Assembly (NCBI GenBank): GCA_918026815.1
Contig: CAKJVC010000171.1
Location: 310,001-374,000 of the forward strand
Reading direction: 5' to 3'
DNA: 64,000 bases
DNA from: Chalara sp. BL73
Taxonomy: Eukaryota; Ascomycota; Leotiomycetes; Helotiales
Positions 34,428 to 46,404 of the stretch are shown piece by piece; positions within the stretch are counted from its first letter, which is position 1, and every line of letters begins with the position of its first letter. The translations under genes and the position numbers were made by a program. The notes below the pieces were generated by a model, which had not been told where the DNA came from, ran no database searches, and was given only the letters and a program-made list of their open reading frames with translations.

Positions 34428-36462
34428 ATGTTGCCTGTGTTAAGGATGTATCCCTATATCCAACAGACTCCAGACATTTATGACATCTTCGCTCCTTTAG
34501 ATGGAGATGTCAATCTTCAGACGCCACTGAGTGATAGGTTTGGGCTCATTTCTCCCACCTTACCAGCCTACATGCATATACCAAAAGTAATGGAGTATGG
34601 GGCAACATTTCAACCAAAGAAAGTTTCCATTCCAAGGAAGCCAGTCCAGAAGTATGAGAGAGTACAAGAACATGCACATGCTCGCTCCATCGACACTGCA
34701 TCAAGCATTCAAAGCTACAGGTCGTCCATAGATGACCTAGAAAAAGAGAAGGAGGTTGTGCAGAAGCGAGGGTGGAGATTCTATGGAACATTTGCATGTC
34801 TAGCCCTTGTGAACTTCATTTGTGCAATCGACGCTACTATTCTTTCTGTGGCATTACCGGTATGCCACTGTGCTCTTTGCCATAGACCACAGCTAACACA
34901 ATAATAGGCTATAGCCTCAGACCTCAAGGGAACGACAGCAATCGAGGCTTTTTGGTGTGGCACTAGCTTCTTACTCACTTCGACGGTGTTCCAGCCATCT
35001 TTTGCTTCCTTTTCTCATATCATTGGACGCAGACCTGTGCTTCTGGCAGCCTTGTTCATATTCACCCTTGGTACGATAATTTGCTCGGTAGCCAATAAAA
35101 TTGCTGTCCTCTTAGCCGGAAGATGCGTTCAGGGTATTGGAGGAGGTGGACTTGTTGCTCTTACATATGTCATTGTTGCCGACATGGTCACTCTGAGAGA
35201 GCGTGGGAAGTGGTTCTCGTTGATCTCACTCCAATGGGCTGTAGGATCGGTTATAGGTATTCCTTCTCTCCTAACCTTTCAGATAACTGTACTGACAAAT
35301 TATGACAGGGCCCGTGATAGGTGGCGCCTTCGCCGAAACAGATTGGAGATTCATATTCTGGCTCAACATTCCATTCTGCGTGATTGCAGGGGCTGGAATC
35401 CCCATTTGCCTCCGACTACACAATAAGGAGGGGTCAATATGGGCAAAGCTAAAAGCATTTGACTGGCTTGGGTCTATGGTTTTCGTCGCAGCCACCGCCA
35501 GTTTCCTGATCCCAATTACTTGGGGCGGAGTCATGTACGATTGGGGCCATTGGAGGACTCTCCTTCCTCTTATTCTGGGCATCGTAGGGCTTATCGGCTT
35601 CGTCGTCTACTCAGTCTACTTTTCAAAAGAGCCTTTGATCCGTCGGTCACTATTCAATTCCCCCACGGCAATCACTGCTTATTTTGGAACAATGATTCAG
35701 GGCATGATCGTTTGGGCTCTCCTTTACTATATGCCTATCTATTTCGAGGTCGCCAAGAACTACAGCGCAATCCTCTCTGGCGTGGCCATCTTCCCATTCA
35801 CGTTTACTGTTGCGCCTGCAGCCGTTGTCGTAGGCCTAGTAATTACCAAAACTGGCAGGTATCGCCCCTCAATCTGGATCGGATGGTTCTTGACGACCTT
35901 TGGCATGGGGCTGCTTATCTACCTCAAGGAGTCTACGAACACCCCATCCTGGGTATTCATTTCTTTGGTTCCAGGCGCGGGCATGGGTATCTTGTTCTCA
36001 GCCCAAGGATTCGCTGCTCAAGCTTCAGTATCCAACGCTGACCTTCCTTTCGCCGGCGCAATGTATTCCTTCTTTCGCGCCTTGGGCCAAACGGTTGGGG
36101 TTGCGATATCAGGTGTCATTTTTCAAAATACTTTCAAGAAGAAGTTGCTTAACACGGCGTATGCAGCACAAGCAGACGAATGGTCAAAGGACGCGAGCGC
36201 CTTGATAAGGGTTGTGAAGGAGATGGGTACTGTTGGCGAAGAAGGTATCCGGAAACAGGTTTTGGTTCATGTCTATGTAGAGAGCCTAAGGATGGTGTGG
36301 ATTGTTTTATGCGCTTTAGCCGGCGTGGCATTCATCGCGAGTATCCTTTTCACTGCTGAGCTTAGCTTGGAGAGGGAATTGGAGACTGAACAAGGATTCA
36401 GGTTTGATGATGAGAAGAGTAAGAGGAGGATAACAGATGAGGAGCAGCCATACCCGTCATGA
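34428..36462 (+). CDS. MFS drug:H+ antiporter-type transporter (DHA14-like)
   Basis: Three exons: 34428-34859, 34908-35256 and 35309-36462, 644 residues. About 120 N-terminal cytosolic residues precede some 14 predicted membrane segments. MFS signatures: AIDATILSVALPAIA in TM1, motif A (HIIGRRP) after TM2, VQGIGGGG in TM4 and antiporter motif C (GSVIGPVIGGAF) in TM5. The second intron splits motif C within the G of GP. Such proteins export toxins, drugs or metabolites at the plasma membrane; the substrate is unknown. The N-terminal Met could be one of several (34428, or M at 34446). No biosynthetic cluster surrounds it. Confidence 0.92.
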
Positions 36463-39258
36463 TTTACGTTTGGTTTATTGGGTTGCAATTGGCGTGCGTT
36501 AGTATTGGAGTTATATATCCGGGATGGAATTTATATTATTCTTCTACAAACATCCCTCTGCCCTTCTAAAGTCTCCTTCCCTCCTTACCAACTCCAAGAT
36601 ATCTAAGCGCCTTGTCAGAGTGAGGGAGGGTGTAAATTAAGACTAAATATCATCTCGGGAGCTCAACAACAACTTTTTTTAGGGCTTCAACATAGCATTT
36701 TTACAAGTATCAAGTGGGCCATATGATTTCCCACCAAATATCAATCATGAAATATCCATATCAGAACTTCTGTCTGCCAGGTTTGACCCACGCTGTTTGG
36801 CCACGTTGGTCTGAAAATCAGCAGGATGGTAGGTTCTTGATAGTTAATCTTATACGGACTAGATTCTCCCTATGGAGAGGACTAGTGGCATCAAATCTTC
36901 TGAGTTTCCTTTAATCAGTTAACATTTACTTGACATCAAGTTTTCACCAGTATCTGTGTGCATGATATGCCATTCCCAGCATGTGTCTTTTTGTAAGAAT
37001 GAAGAACGCAGACAAATGTTAGAAGCGCATTTGATATGTTCCCCGCAAGCTACACGTGGCTAGATTGGCTATTCATAACATTGTTGCATCTTCGTAATAT
37101 GCCTCCAACCGAGGAGTGCTTTGGAATAGTGGATAAAGGAATGAGCTGAGTGTTTTTAGAATCTCAAACGCAACTGCCGAGATATGATTGACGGAAGTAT
37201 TTGCAATATGAGCGAAAAAAAAAAACGATATGAAGAGGGTGGTTACAAGGGAGCACGGTAATTTTAAGCAACTGTGTTAGATGAACCAGGTCGAATGATT
37301 AATCATAGTCTGACGTGGAGATTCTGGACACCATGACATGATCCTACCATCTGGGGGGTTTTGTGCGTGTGGCTAGCAGGGTTAATTATGTACCAATTAG
37401 GCTATTTCTATCCCTAAATAGGTAACTAGGAAGGGGTATATATCAGTAGCTGGATCACTCGTATCTCTTCTGCATCTTTAATATTATATAGATATTTACC
37501 CTACATTAACAAGGTCACGTGGCTCCAACTGGCCGTATTTGACTTTATTCTGTCGACCATGCTTTTAAAGCCGGAATACTCCGGGTATTGCCCCTCCCAG
37601 TCATACTATCTGACGTGAGCAGGTGGCTTCTTTCTTACAGGCAGGAAAAGATGTGAGTTCGACAGTTATAAATATGGGAACCAGAAACTCTCATGCAGCG
37701 ACAACCAAAAGATGTACTCGACGATTGCAAATATTGACGATGACTTACACATACTCATACGTTCACTCTTGATCTAGAGTATGAAAATAGCCCCCAATGG
37801 ATTTGGAAACATTAGAACATTCATCTGCTTTGTGCTCAGTCCCACCAGTCGTGGTAACACTTGAAATTTCCGCAACTCCAAAGTATAGACACATGCTATA
37901 GGAACGCACTCTCTTGGAACAGAAAAAAAAGGGTAACGAGAGAGATCCATTGACAACAACGTATCAACCAATAATACCGAACTACATGTACACTATTTCA
38001 AATATTGAATGTATGCCCCTGAATGGAACATTGAGAAATGACAAGATGTACTCGGTGAGGCAGCACCCAATGGTTTGCCTGGAAATCCTCCACTACCAAC
38101 CCGAGGTCTAGTCCCCGGGTTATTAGTCCTGTTGGTTACCAGATTATATGCGTGCCTGGAGCAAAGAAATTCGCGAACTTATCAGGATATTATACAGTTT
38201 GTAGGTGGCAGAGAAAGTATTCAAAGATTGGCATGCAAGGCAGGCAGAAAACACGCTTGAAGCCTTTGAAGACTGGTCTAGACAGACGCCTTCGGGAGCT
38301 GATGTTGATGGGGAAGGAATCGAGACCATGTTTCCAGAATTTCCACGACTTGTACATTCTGCGGGGCAGCTCTACAGCACCAAGGTGCGCTTTGTGGGAG
38401 ACTCAAGTTTCAGTGACAACCAGACCATTTATAGCTGACTGCGAGTTGCGTTTAGCCCACGATGCCTGTTGGCAGACCCGGGGTGATGTTGCTAATGCTG
38501 ACAATGGAGGCATAAAATCAGCAAGAAGGATTTTAAGCTTTCGAGTTCCCAATTGCCCGGAACCCCGTATTCTTATCGGCCCTGCTCCCACCCTGGGCAC
38601 AGAGGGGGTGGTGCGCGATAAAAGAGGAAGCCCAATATCTGATATAAGTATGTAATTAGTTGTTAGTTAAGTAATGAAGCAGCCTCAGTAACCTTAAGTA
38701 GGTATCAACCGACCCGTTCCTCTTCGTTCCCATCAATTAACATCTGGCCCTCGTGAAAGAGTTTCAGGGGTTCCCAACTTATCAACTCTCCCCCCGGATC
38801 ACCCTTCAGCTGGTACCTGACTAAACCCAGATTGGGAACGTCGGTGGTGCTAATGCCTGCTGAATTCTATCGCGGGCCCAATTTAATCACCCCAAAGGCG
38901 AGACATGATAGGTCATAATAATGGTCACCCTTGGTTCGATCCTACCACGCCTCACGCTCTTCATTTCCACCATCTGCATCTCGATGCATATTTTATCCCC
39001 CTCATCGTCTGAGGCCTTCTTTATGCTCTGCATGGGGGCGTAGGGTTATGCCCTCAATATCCCAGCTGAGCCTCTGTCATCAACAAAGCCGCCCGGCGTG
39101 CCTGAATGGTGCGAGGCCAAAGCGAGGCAATAAGTAATACTAATGGTCACAATAAAAACTGTGGGATGCCCTCAAAGTTGGGAGGAAGTGTCCAAGGGAT
39201 CCTTCACGTCACTCATTCGTTTGGACGCACATAAGGCGTCGTACACTCGTTTTTCAAT
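36463..39258. other. 2.8 kb AT-rich intergenic region
   Basis: No supported gene. The stretch 36.5-37.9 kb is AT-rich with poly-A and poly-T runs (for example at 37216). A less AT-rich patch at 38150-38655 has overlapping plus-strand frames (77 and 167 codons) with no recognisable domain; these may be relics. The right end is the GH55 promoter. Confidence 0.4.
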
Positions 39259-42200
39259 ATGCATTTCTCACTCCAGTCATTCTTTGCCATTTCTACTCTC
39301 TTTTCCGTCACTTTGGCAAACTATCCCGTTGACGATGACGAGGAGGTCGTGTTCGTGACCCAGACCATCCGCCGCACCTTGACAACTTGCCCCATCGTCA
39401 TCCCAACAACCTGCGCGGGCGGCCAAAGCAGTCCGGCCTCTGAGGCTTCGGGCACCCTGCCTACTTTCTCTTATCCTACATCAGGCAGTGATCATGTCCC
39501 CACCTCAGGTGTATACTCAAGTTCTTCTACTTTGAGCAGCGGCAGCTACTACCCGACGGTGACTGTGGGTGATAGCACGACGGTATCGCAATCATCTGTG
39601 CCAACTGGAGGATCCGTGACCAGCACTAGCAAGTGTTCTACTAGCCCGGAAACAAGCCCAGGTGTTGGACCATCTACATCCTCCTCCATTAACCCAAGCG
39701 TAACATATAGCGGAGGGACTACTTCAAGCTCGGGAGTTTCGATCACTTATAGCGGGAGCGTCACTAGTTCTCTCGTAAGTAAAGACAGCTGCTTAGATGT
39801 ACTAGAACACATTCTGATCGCATTTGATGCCAGACCTACCCCACAAACGTTCCATCGACGACTTCGCAGGATTCCACTAGCAGCTCATCGATATATAGTC
39901 CATCGAGTACCCACGACGCTTCCACCTACAGCACTTCATCCTCGACGAACCCCGGCTTAACCGTAAGATATCCATCCTTTCTGATATGCTCTTTCTTGCC
40001 AGTATTCGATCCTATTTGTGTCTCGTTACCGATAATAATTCATACTTTATAGTCTTCTAGAAGCAGCTCGACCGATTCAAGCTCGCCGGTAAGTTGTCTT
40101 TGAAAGGAAAACGATATTTATTTCACTCTAATCACGCCTAGACATCATATTCGACGTCGTCGAGCATTAGCACTTCCCAGCCTCTAACGAGTAGTTCCGT
40201 AAGTAATTTCCTGGGAAATGCCGTGACTGGTTGATGAGAATGACACTGACTGTTTTCTCGTGAAGGTAACCTCTGTTTCTGCCAGCTCTTCCCAAACTAG
40301 TCAATCTCAAACGACAAGCCAGTCCCAAACTTCGACACAGAGCTCCTCTACAAGCTCAGTGTCAACTACTTCAACTCAAAGCTCAAGCCAAGTATCAGCC
40401 ACTTCAAGCCAAAGCTCCTCAAGTTCATTGTCCACAACGTCAACTCAAAGCTCAAGCTCACTGTCAACAACATCTACAAGTAGTTCCTCAAACTCATTGT
40501 CTACAACGTCAACTCAAAGCTCAAGCTCGCTGTCAACAACATCTACAAGTAGTTCCTCAAGCTCATTGTCCACAACATCAACTCAAAGCTCAAGCTCGTT
40601 GTCAACAACATCTACAAGTAGTTCCTCAAGTTCACTATCAACAACATCCACAAGTAGTTCTTCAAGCTCACTGTCTACAACTCAAAGTTCAAGCACACTA
40701 TCGACAACATCCGCAAGTAATTCCACAAGCTCACTATCAACAACATCCACAAGTAGTTCCTCAAGCTCATTGTCTACAACTCAAAGTTCAAGCACACTAT
40801 CGACAACATCCGCAAGTAATTCCACAAGCTCACTATCGACAACGTCAACCCGAAGCTCAAGCTCACAATCCACAACATCTACACGGAGCTCATCTTCCTC
40901 CTCAGTATCACCCACCGCAACCTCAGCATGTTCATTCTGGATGGAAAACGTCAAGCACCAAGGAAAAGCTTCTTTCAACACCGATTCGAGCTATCAAGTA
41001 TGGAGGAACGTGAAAGATTTTGGAGCTAAGGGCGACGGCATAACTGATGATACCGCCGCTATCAATCTCGCAATTAGTAGTGGCTCTAGATGTGCTCCAG
41101 GCAAATGTGAATCTTCCACAACAACCCCTGCGCAGGTTTACTTCCCCAATGGAACGTATCTCGTTTCATCACCAATCATCGACTACTACTATACACAAAT
41201 AATAGGAAACCCGAACTGCATGCCAGTAATCAAAGCAAGCTCCGCTTTCTCAGATCGATGGGTCATCGATGGAAATCAGTACCAGCCTGGTGGCGCTCTC
41301 GGATATGGATCAACAAATCTTTTCTGGCGTGGGATTCGCAACTTGGTTATTGACATGACCTCTGTCTCCCCAAGTCTTTTAGTTGCAGGCATTCACTGGC
41401 CTACCGCGCAGGCAACATCACTTCAAAATATTCTCTTCAAGATGTCTACTGCTTCAAACACTCAACATGAGGGAATGTTCATTGAGAGTGGTTCTGGTGG
41501 CTTCATGACCGATCTTACATTCTATGGAGGCTTGAATGGTATCACTGTTGGGAATCAACAGTTTACAATGCGGAATTTGACATTCTACAACGCTGTGACC
41601 GCTATCAATCAGCTCTGGGATTGGGGTTGGACGTACAAGGGAGTTAGCATCAACAACTGTGGTCGTGGAATTTACATGGCGGGTCTCAACAACGGAGCAC
41701 AGGCCGTAGGTTCAGTGACTTTGATCGACAGCAGCATCACAAACACCCCTATCGGAATAGTCACCGCCCGTGGCTCAAGTCCCAACCCAATCACAGGCGG
41801 CAGTCTTATCCTGGAAAATGTTCGCTTGAATAATGTCCCTGTTGCAGTTCAAGGCCCAAACTCAAATACTGTCCTTGCTGGTTCAACCAGCCTATCTACA
41901 ATCAGTGCTTGGGGGCAAGGTCACTCATACACCCCTACGGGCCCGACTGTATTTCAAGGCGCTATCGCTGCTTCGACTAGACCTAGCAGCCTTGTCTCAG
42001 GAACCGATTATTACGAACGATCGAAACCTCAGTATGCAAATCTTCCTGCGTCTCAATTTGTGAGCGTTCGTAATGCAGGCGCGAAAGGCGACGGAGTCAC
42101 AGATGATTCTGACATTCTCAATCTCGTCCTCTTCACAGCCGCTTTGGCTGGGAAAGTCGTATTTTTCGATGCTGGTAATTATCTCGTCACTAAGACAATA

Positions 42201-43233
42201 TATGTGCCTCCAGGAAGCAAGATTGTTGGAGAAGCTTTTCCAGTAATCTTATCATCTGGTTCGTTCTTCGCAACAATGTCCAATCCACAACCAGTGGTGA
42301 AAGTTGGTCTATCGGGCACGTCTGGAGCAGTCGAATGGTCTGACATGATTGTCAGTACTAAAGGAGCTCAAGCTGGAGCCATCCTGATTCAATGGAATCT
42401 GGCCTCCCCAACTGCTTCACCCTCAGGAATGTGGGACGTTCATACTCGTATTGGTGGATTTGCCGGCTCTGGGCTCCAACTTGCCGACTGTCCAAAGACT
42501 CCAGCAATCACCATCACCAAGGACAACCTCGTAACGAAATGCATAGCGGCATTTATGAGTATGCACGTAACTGCCTCAGCAAGAGGACTTTATCTCGAAA
42601 ATGTGTGGCTCTGGGTCGCCGATCATGAGTAAGCTCGTCACAATATCCTAGAACTGATTGTACAATTGCTAACCGCACATTTTCAACAGTGTTGAAGACG
42701 CAACAGTAAGACAAATCACCATCTATGCTGGACGAGGCCTTCTGATTGAGAGTACCCTTGGGGGAATCTGGCTGGTTGGTACTTCAGTTGAGCATCACGT
42801 TCTTTACGAGTACCAGCTTTTGAAGACGCAGAACATCTTCCTTGGACAGATTCAAACAGAAACAGCATACTATCAGCCAAACCCTGACGCTACCATTCCT
42901 TTTGCACCAGTATCCACTTACCATGATCCAGTATTCGCCAAAGGACAGAGTGGATGGGGCTTACGAATAGTTGATTCCGAGGACGTTTATGTATATGGAG
43001 CGGGGCTGTATAGTTTCTTCTCCAACTACAGCACAGATTGTAGTACAGCCGCAGGCAACACCCAAACTTGCCAGAGCGCGATCTACAGTGTAGAATCTAG
43101 TCAGAGCGTAAGAGTGTATAACCTAAACACTATCGGTACAACGAACATGCTCTCAATAGATGGAGTTGTCAGTGCTCCTTATGCAAGCAACAACAACGGA
43201 TTTGTCAATACCATCGCATTGTTCAAGATATAG
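39259..43233 (+). CDS. GH55 exo/endo-beta-1,3-glucanase with long Ser/Thr-rich N-terminal region
   Basis: Six exons: 39259-39774, 39834-39962, 40053-40088, 40142-40198, 40266-42628 and 42690-43233, 1214 residues. Signal peptide MHFSLQSFFAISTLFSVTLA. Residues about 30-470 are Ser/Thr-rich and mucin-like. The GH55 part begins at about residue 470 (FWMENVKHQGK). It shows the paired beta-helix (pectin-lyase-like) openings NVKDFGAKGDGITDDTAAI and VRNAGAKGDGVTDDSDIL, the usual two-domain layout of the family. GH55 enzymes cleave beta-1,3-glucan, here outside the cell. The first four introns are all phase 0 and fall in the Ser/Thr part, flanking exons of only 36 and 57 nt. Surface location and heavy O-glycosylation are inferred. 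Confidence 0.94.
40410..40905 (+). repeat. Coding minisatellite in the GH55 Ser/Thr region
   Basis: Near-identical 69 bp units start at 40443, 40512 and 40581 (23 residues each, of the TQSSSSLSTTSTSSSS type). They are followed by a 99 bp unit repeated at 40681 and 40780 (33 residues, containing QSSSTLSTTSASNST). Both periods are multiples of three, so the frame survives gain or loss of units. Copy number is likely to vary between strains. Confidence 0.85.
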
Positions 43234-43914
43234 GTCGAGGAGAACTCGGGAACGGTAATGGGGGAAGACAGTTCTTAGAATAATGTATACCATATAATTG
43301 TGTGCTTTGATGTAGAGGCAACATCAGAAACCTCAGTGCAATGCTATGCATCATTGCAAATATTCTCCATGTCTACAATGTATCTGCTTTCCTATTCATT
43401 CAAAATATCTTGCTTGGCCGTCTCGCTTAAAAAGGGGCTCGTGATCTTGCAATGTTGGTGCTGAACTTCGAGAGACACCATTGGGTCAATGTATTTAACG
43501 TCTATTATGATTTCTGGATTCTTTCCTCCAGTGCATGTCCCTGCATACAGAGGAGAAACTCGAGGCTGACAGAGTTTTTGGAGGGTACATGTGACAGCGA
43601 GTCTAGACCTGACGAGCCCTGAATTTAAGGCAGCAGAACCCATACGTCACCGCTAAAAATTGAGGTGCGTCGCCGCGACAGCTGTACCACACTAGAATAT
43701 ATGAAGCGGTGATTGACTGCAAGGTGGCCACAGGCAGCTGTCGAAACCCTTTCTGCCTTCCTGCTTCCCCTAATAAATAGCACTCCGCCCTCTAAAGCGA
43801 CATTCTCTGCTGGGATGAGCGATGTTGTAGCCTTACAAGTTCGCTAGGTCCAACCGGCTTCAATATCATACAAGACGACAGGAAACAAACATACGAACGA
43901 TAAAATAATACATA
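43234..43914. other. Intergenic, no supported gene
   Basis: About 680 bp between the GH55 stop and the phospholipase start. A minus-strand frame at 43392-43643 (83 codons) has protein-like composition and several Cys but no domain or signal peptide. I leave it unassigned. Confidence 0.4.
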
Positions 43915-46179
43915 ATGTCCAGCGAGCACACATACGGGCCGACATGCCACCTCAGTCCAAATGCTCCTGCAAGCGAGGATGGTATGCCATCCATGAAAGC
44001 ACAGTTCTTTTACACCTCTCCACTTCCCATAGACGATCCACTCTCTGCAGTCCCTCCTGCCTCGAGCTCCGAAACCACAAAACATCCTCCTCGGCCTTTC
44101 TCTGCCTTCGATAACAATGCTTTGGAGGAGGCTTGGCTTGCTGGGAACGATGGCGAGAATACTATGGAGGTGGCAGTTGGCATATCCAGGCTGCATTCTG
44201 TGAAGCTGCTGCCTCTGCTTATGATACCGATTTACTGGAGTCCGGTTCATGATATTGCGGCAGTCACGAGGGGAACATGGTTTTATAGGGATAACCTGTA
44301 TCCAGTTGAACCAGCAGTGGCAAATAGGCTAGAGCTGGGATATCGAGAGCTGAGGCCCTGGTCGCGGACGTGGAAGGATGAGTTGAATAGTGCTATCGAA
44401 GTTGGCGCTATAGGAGAGGAGAAGATATCACATCCTATCTGGCCCATGGAAGAAGCGAAGGGCAAGCAAGTTGAATCAACTTTTCTATCGACGGATCCTG
44501 GCTATGCGGCGAAGTATTTTTACAATGAGGCAGCTGCTGAAGGCAGCTTGGAGAGTGATAGCAGACCTTCGAGTGCAAAAGCTAGCACTAGGAAGTATGC
44601 CACGTCTCATGTTATTTACAAAGATGCTCGGAATGCCTTTATTCTAAAACCCACCTTGCAGCCTTCAGCATATTTTGGACGGAAACCACTTCAGAAGATC
44701 ATAAAAGGGATGACGATCGGTATTCATGTCGTGCGTGGCTTTAACTGGAGAGCTTGGGAGAAGATACATCCTTCGAAACAATCAAGAACTATTTCTAGGA
44801 CAGAAGAAATGGCCCCCAAGGCTGGCACGGCTAATGCCTCGAAACCAAATTTCTGTAAAGCTTGTGGCTTGCAGGAGGAGCGACCGAGGGTGAAAGAGTT
44901 GATTCTTGTTATACATGGAATTGGTCAAAAACTATCCGAGAGAGTGGAGAGCTTTCACTTCACGCATGCTATCAATTCCTTCCGGCGTTCAGTGAATGTT
45001 GAGCTTGGCAACAAGTCTCTAGACAATGTGCTAGACCTAGAAGGTGGAGGTGGGATTATGGTTCTCCCGGTAAACTGGCGATCCACTCTCTCATTCGAGG
45101 ATGGAGGGCCTATGAAGGAGGGCGATCAAGATCATGGCGATTTCACCCTCAAGGATATTACGCCGGAGACTATTCCGGCAGTCCGCAATATTTTGGCCGA
45201 CGTGATGCTGGATATTCCATATTACCTATCCCATCATAAACCGAAGATGATCAATGCAGTCATCACCGAAGCAAACAGAGTATATCGGCTGTGGTGTAAG
45301 AACAACCCTGGATTCCATGAGACTGGACGAGTACATTTGATCGCCCATAGTCTCGGAAGCGCAATGGCTATGGAAGTATTGAGTACACAGCCGACTTCGG
45401 TGAAGTACAATGAGGATAAGATTAAGTAAGTATAGACTGTTATCTAGAATTTACGCCATCGATACTCGAAGCTGTGCTGATATGAACCTTATAGTTTTGA
45501 TCACTTCGACTTCAACACCACAAACCTCTTTTTCGCAGGCAGCCCAGCTGGGTTCTTTCTCCTCCTAAACAAAGCAAATCTCATTCCGCGAAGGGGTCAA
45601 AACAAGCCGGGTACCGATTTCAGTGACGACGGCGACTCCACCGGAGAAAAGGGCACATTCGGTTGTCTAGCTGTTGATAACGTATACAATATTTTAGCAG
45701 CAAATGACCCAATTGCCTACCAGCTTAATGCTACCGTTGACAGTCTCTACACAGCTTCGTTAAAGCTCGCAAAGGTCCCCAGCGCCACAGTCGGTTTCTT
45801 CGCCAGCATCGGAAACGCGTTGAAGACAGCCACGCCCGGCCTCGCAGCCGCACCCGAGCTAGCAATTGGCCATGTCGCAAAGCCGACAATAGGGGCACGT
45901 CTTCCATCACAAGTCGAGATGGCCGTGCACGATTTCACGCGGGAAGAGCTCGCCGAGAAACGGTTCTACCTGTTGAATGATAACGGCCAGATCGATTGGT
46001 ATCTGAGCACGGGTGGCGGACCGCTGGAGATACAGTATATCAATATGCTTGGCGCGCATAGCAGTTATTGGACGAGCCCTGACTTTGTGCGGATGATTGT
46101 TATTGAGGTGGGCAGGAAGCCGGGGAGGGCGAATACATTGCCCAATATGAGGGCTGTGAAGAAGCCGGGACATAAATAG
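43915..46179 (+). CDS. DDHD-domain phospholipase (phosphatidic acid-preferring PLA1-like)
   Basis: Two exons: 43915-45425 and 45495-46179, 731 residues. The N-terminal part (YWSPVHDIAAVTRGTWFYRD, WWE-like region at about 100-200) is typical of intracellular PA-PLA1 proteins. The lipase motif is AHSLGSA with the nucleophile at S479. The DDHD region follows in exon 2 (NFDHFDFNTTNLFFAGSPAG, later DNGQIDWYL and HSSYWTSPDF). The two conserved parts lie on separate exons. These enzymes act on phosphatidic acid or other phospholipids in the cytoplasm, on ER/Golgi or mitochondrial membranes. Substrate preference is inferred. It converges with the WDR48 gene. Confidence 0.94.
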
Positions 46180-46404
46180 ATGGACAGACTTGATATTTGG
46201 CAAGGCGTAAAAGGTGTGGGCATATGATACCCCAGGATTAGATGTCTAGAATATTAGATTGTTATAGACAGCATGCTTTGTTTAAGCTTTATAGAATTGC
46301 GCTAAGATAGAGAGTACCGCTACAAGTGAGAAAGTGGTATCCACCGCAGACATGTGGTCGCTCATCCATGATACTATACACAATGATAAACTCGTACCTA
46401 TCCC

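Noticed and set aside
38152..38655. Plus-strand frames of 167 and 77 codons
   Set aside because: They overlap in different frames, lack domains, signal peptides and splice partners, and sit in an AT-rich gap.
40410..40905. Repeat array considered as CRISPR or satellite DNA
   Set aside because: Units are contiguous without unique spacers, keep one reading frame and lie inside a GH55 exon, so it is a coding minisatellite.
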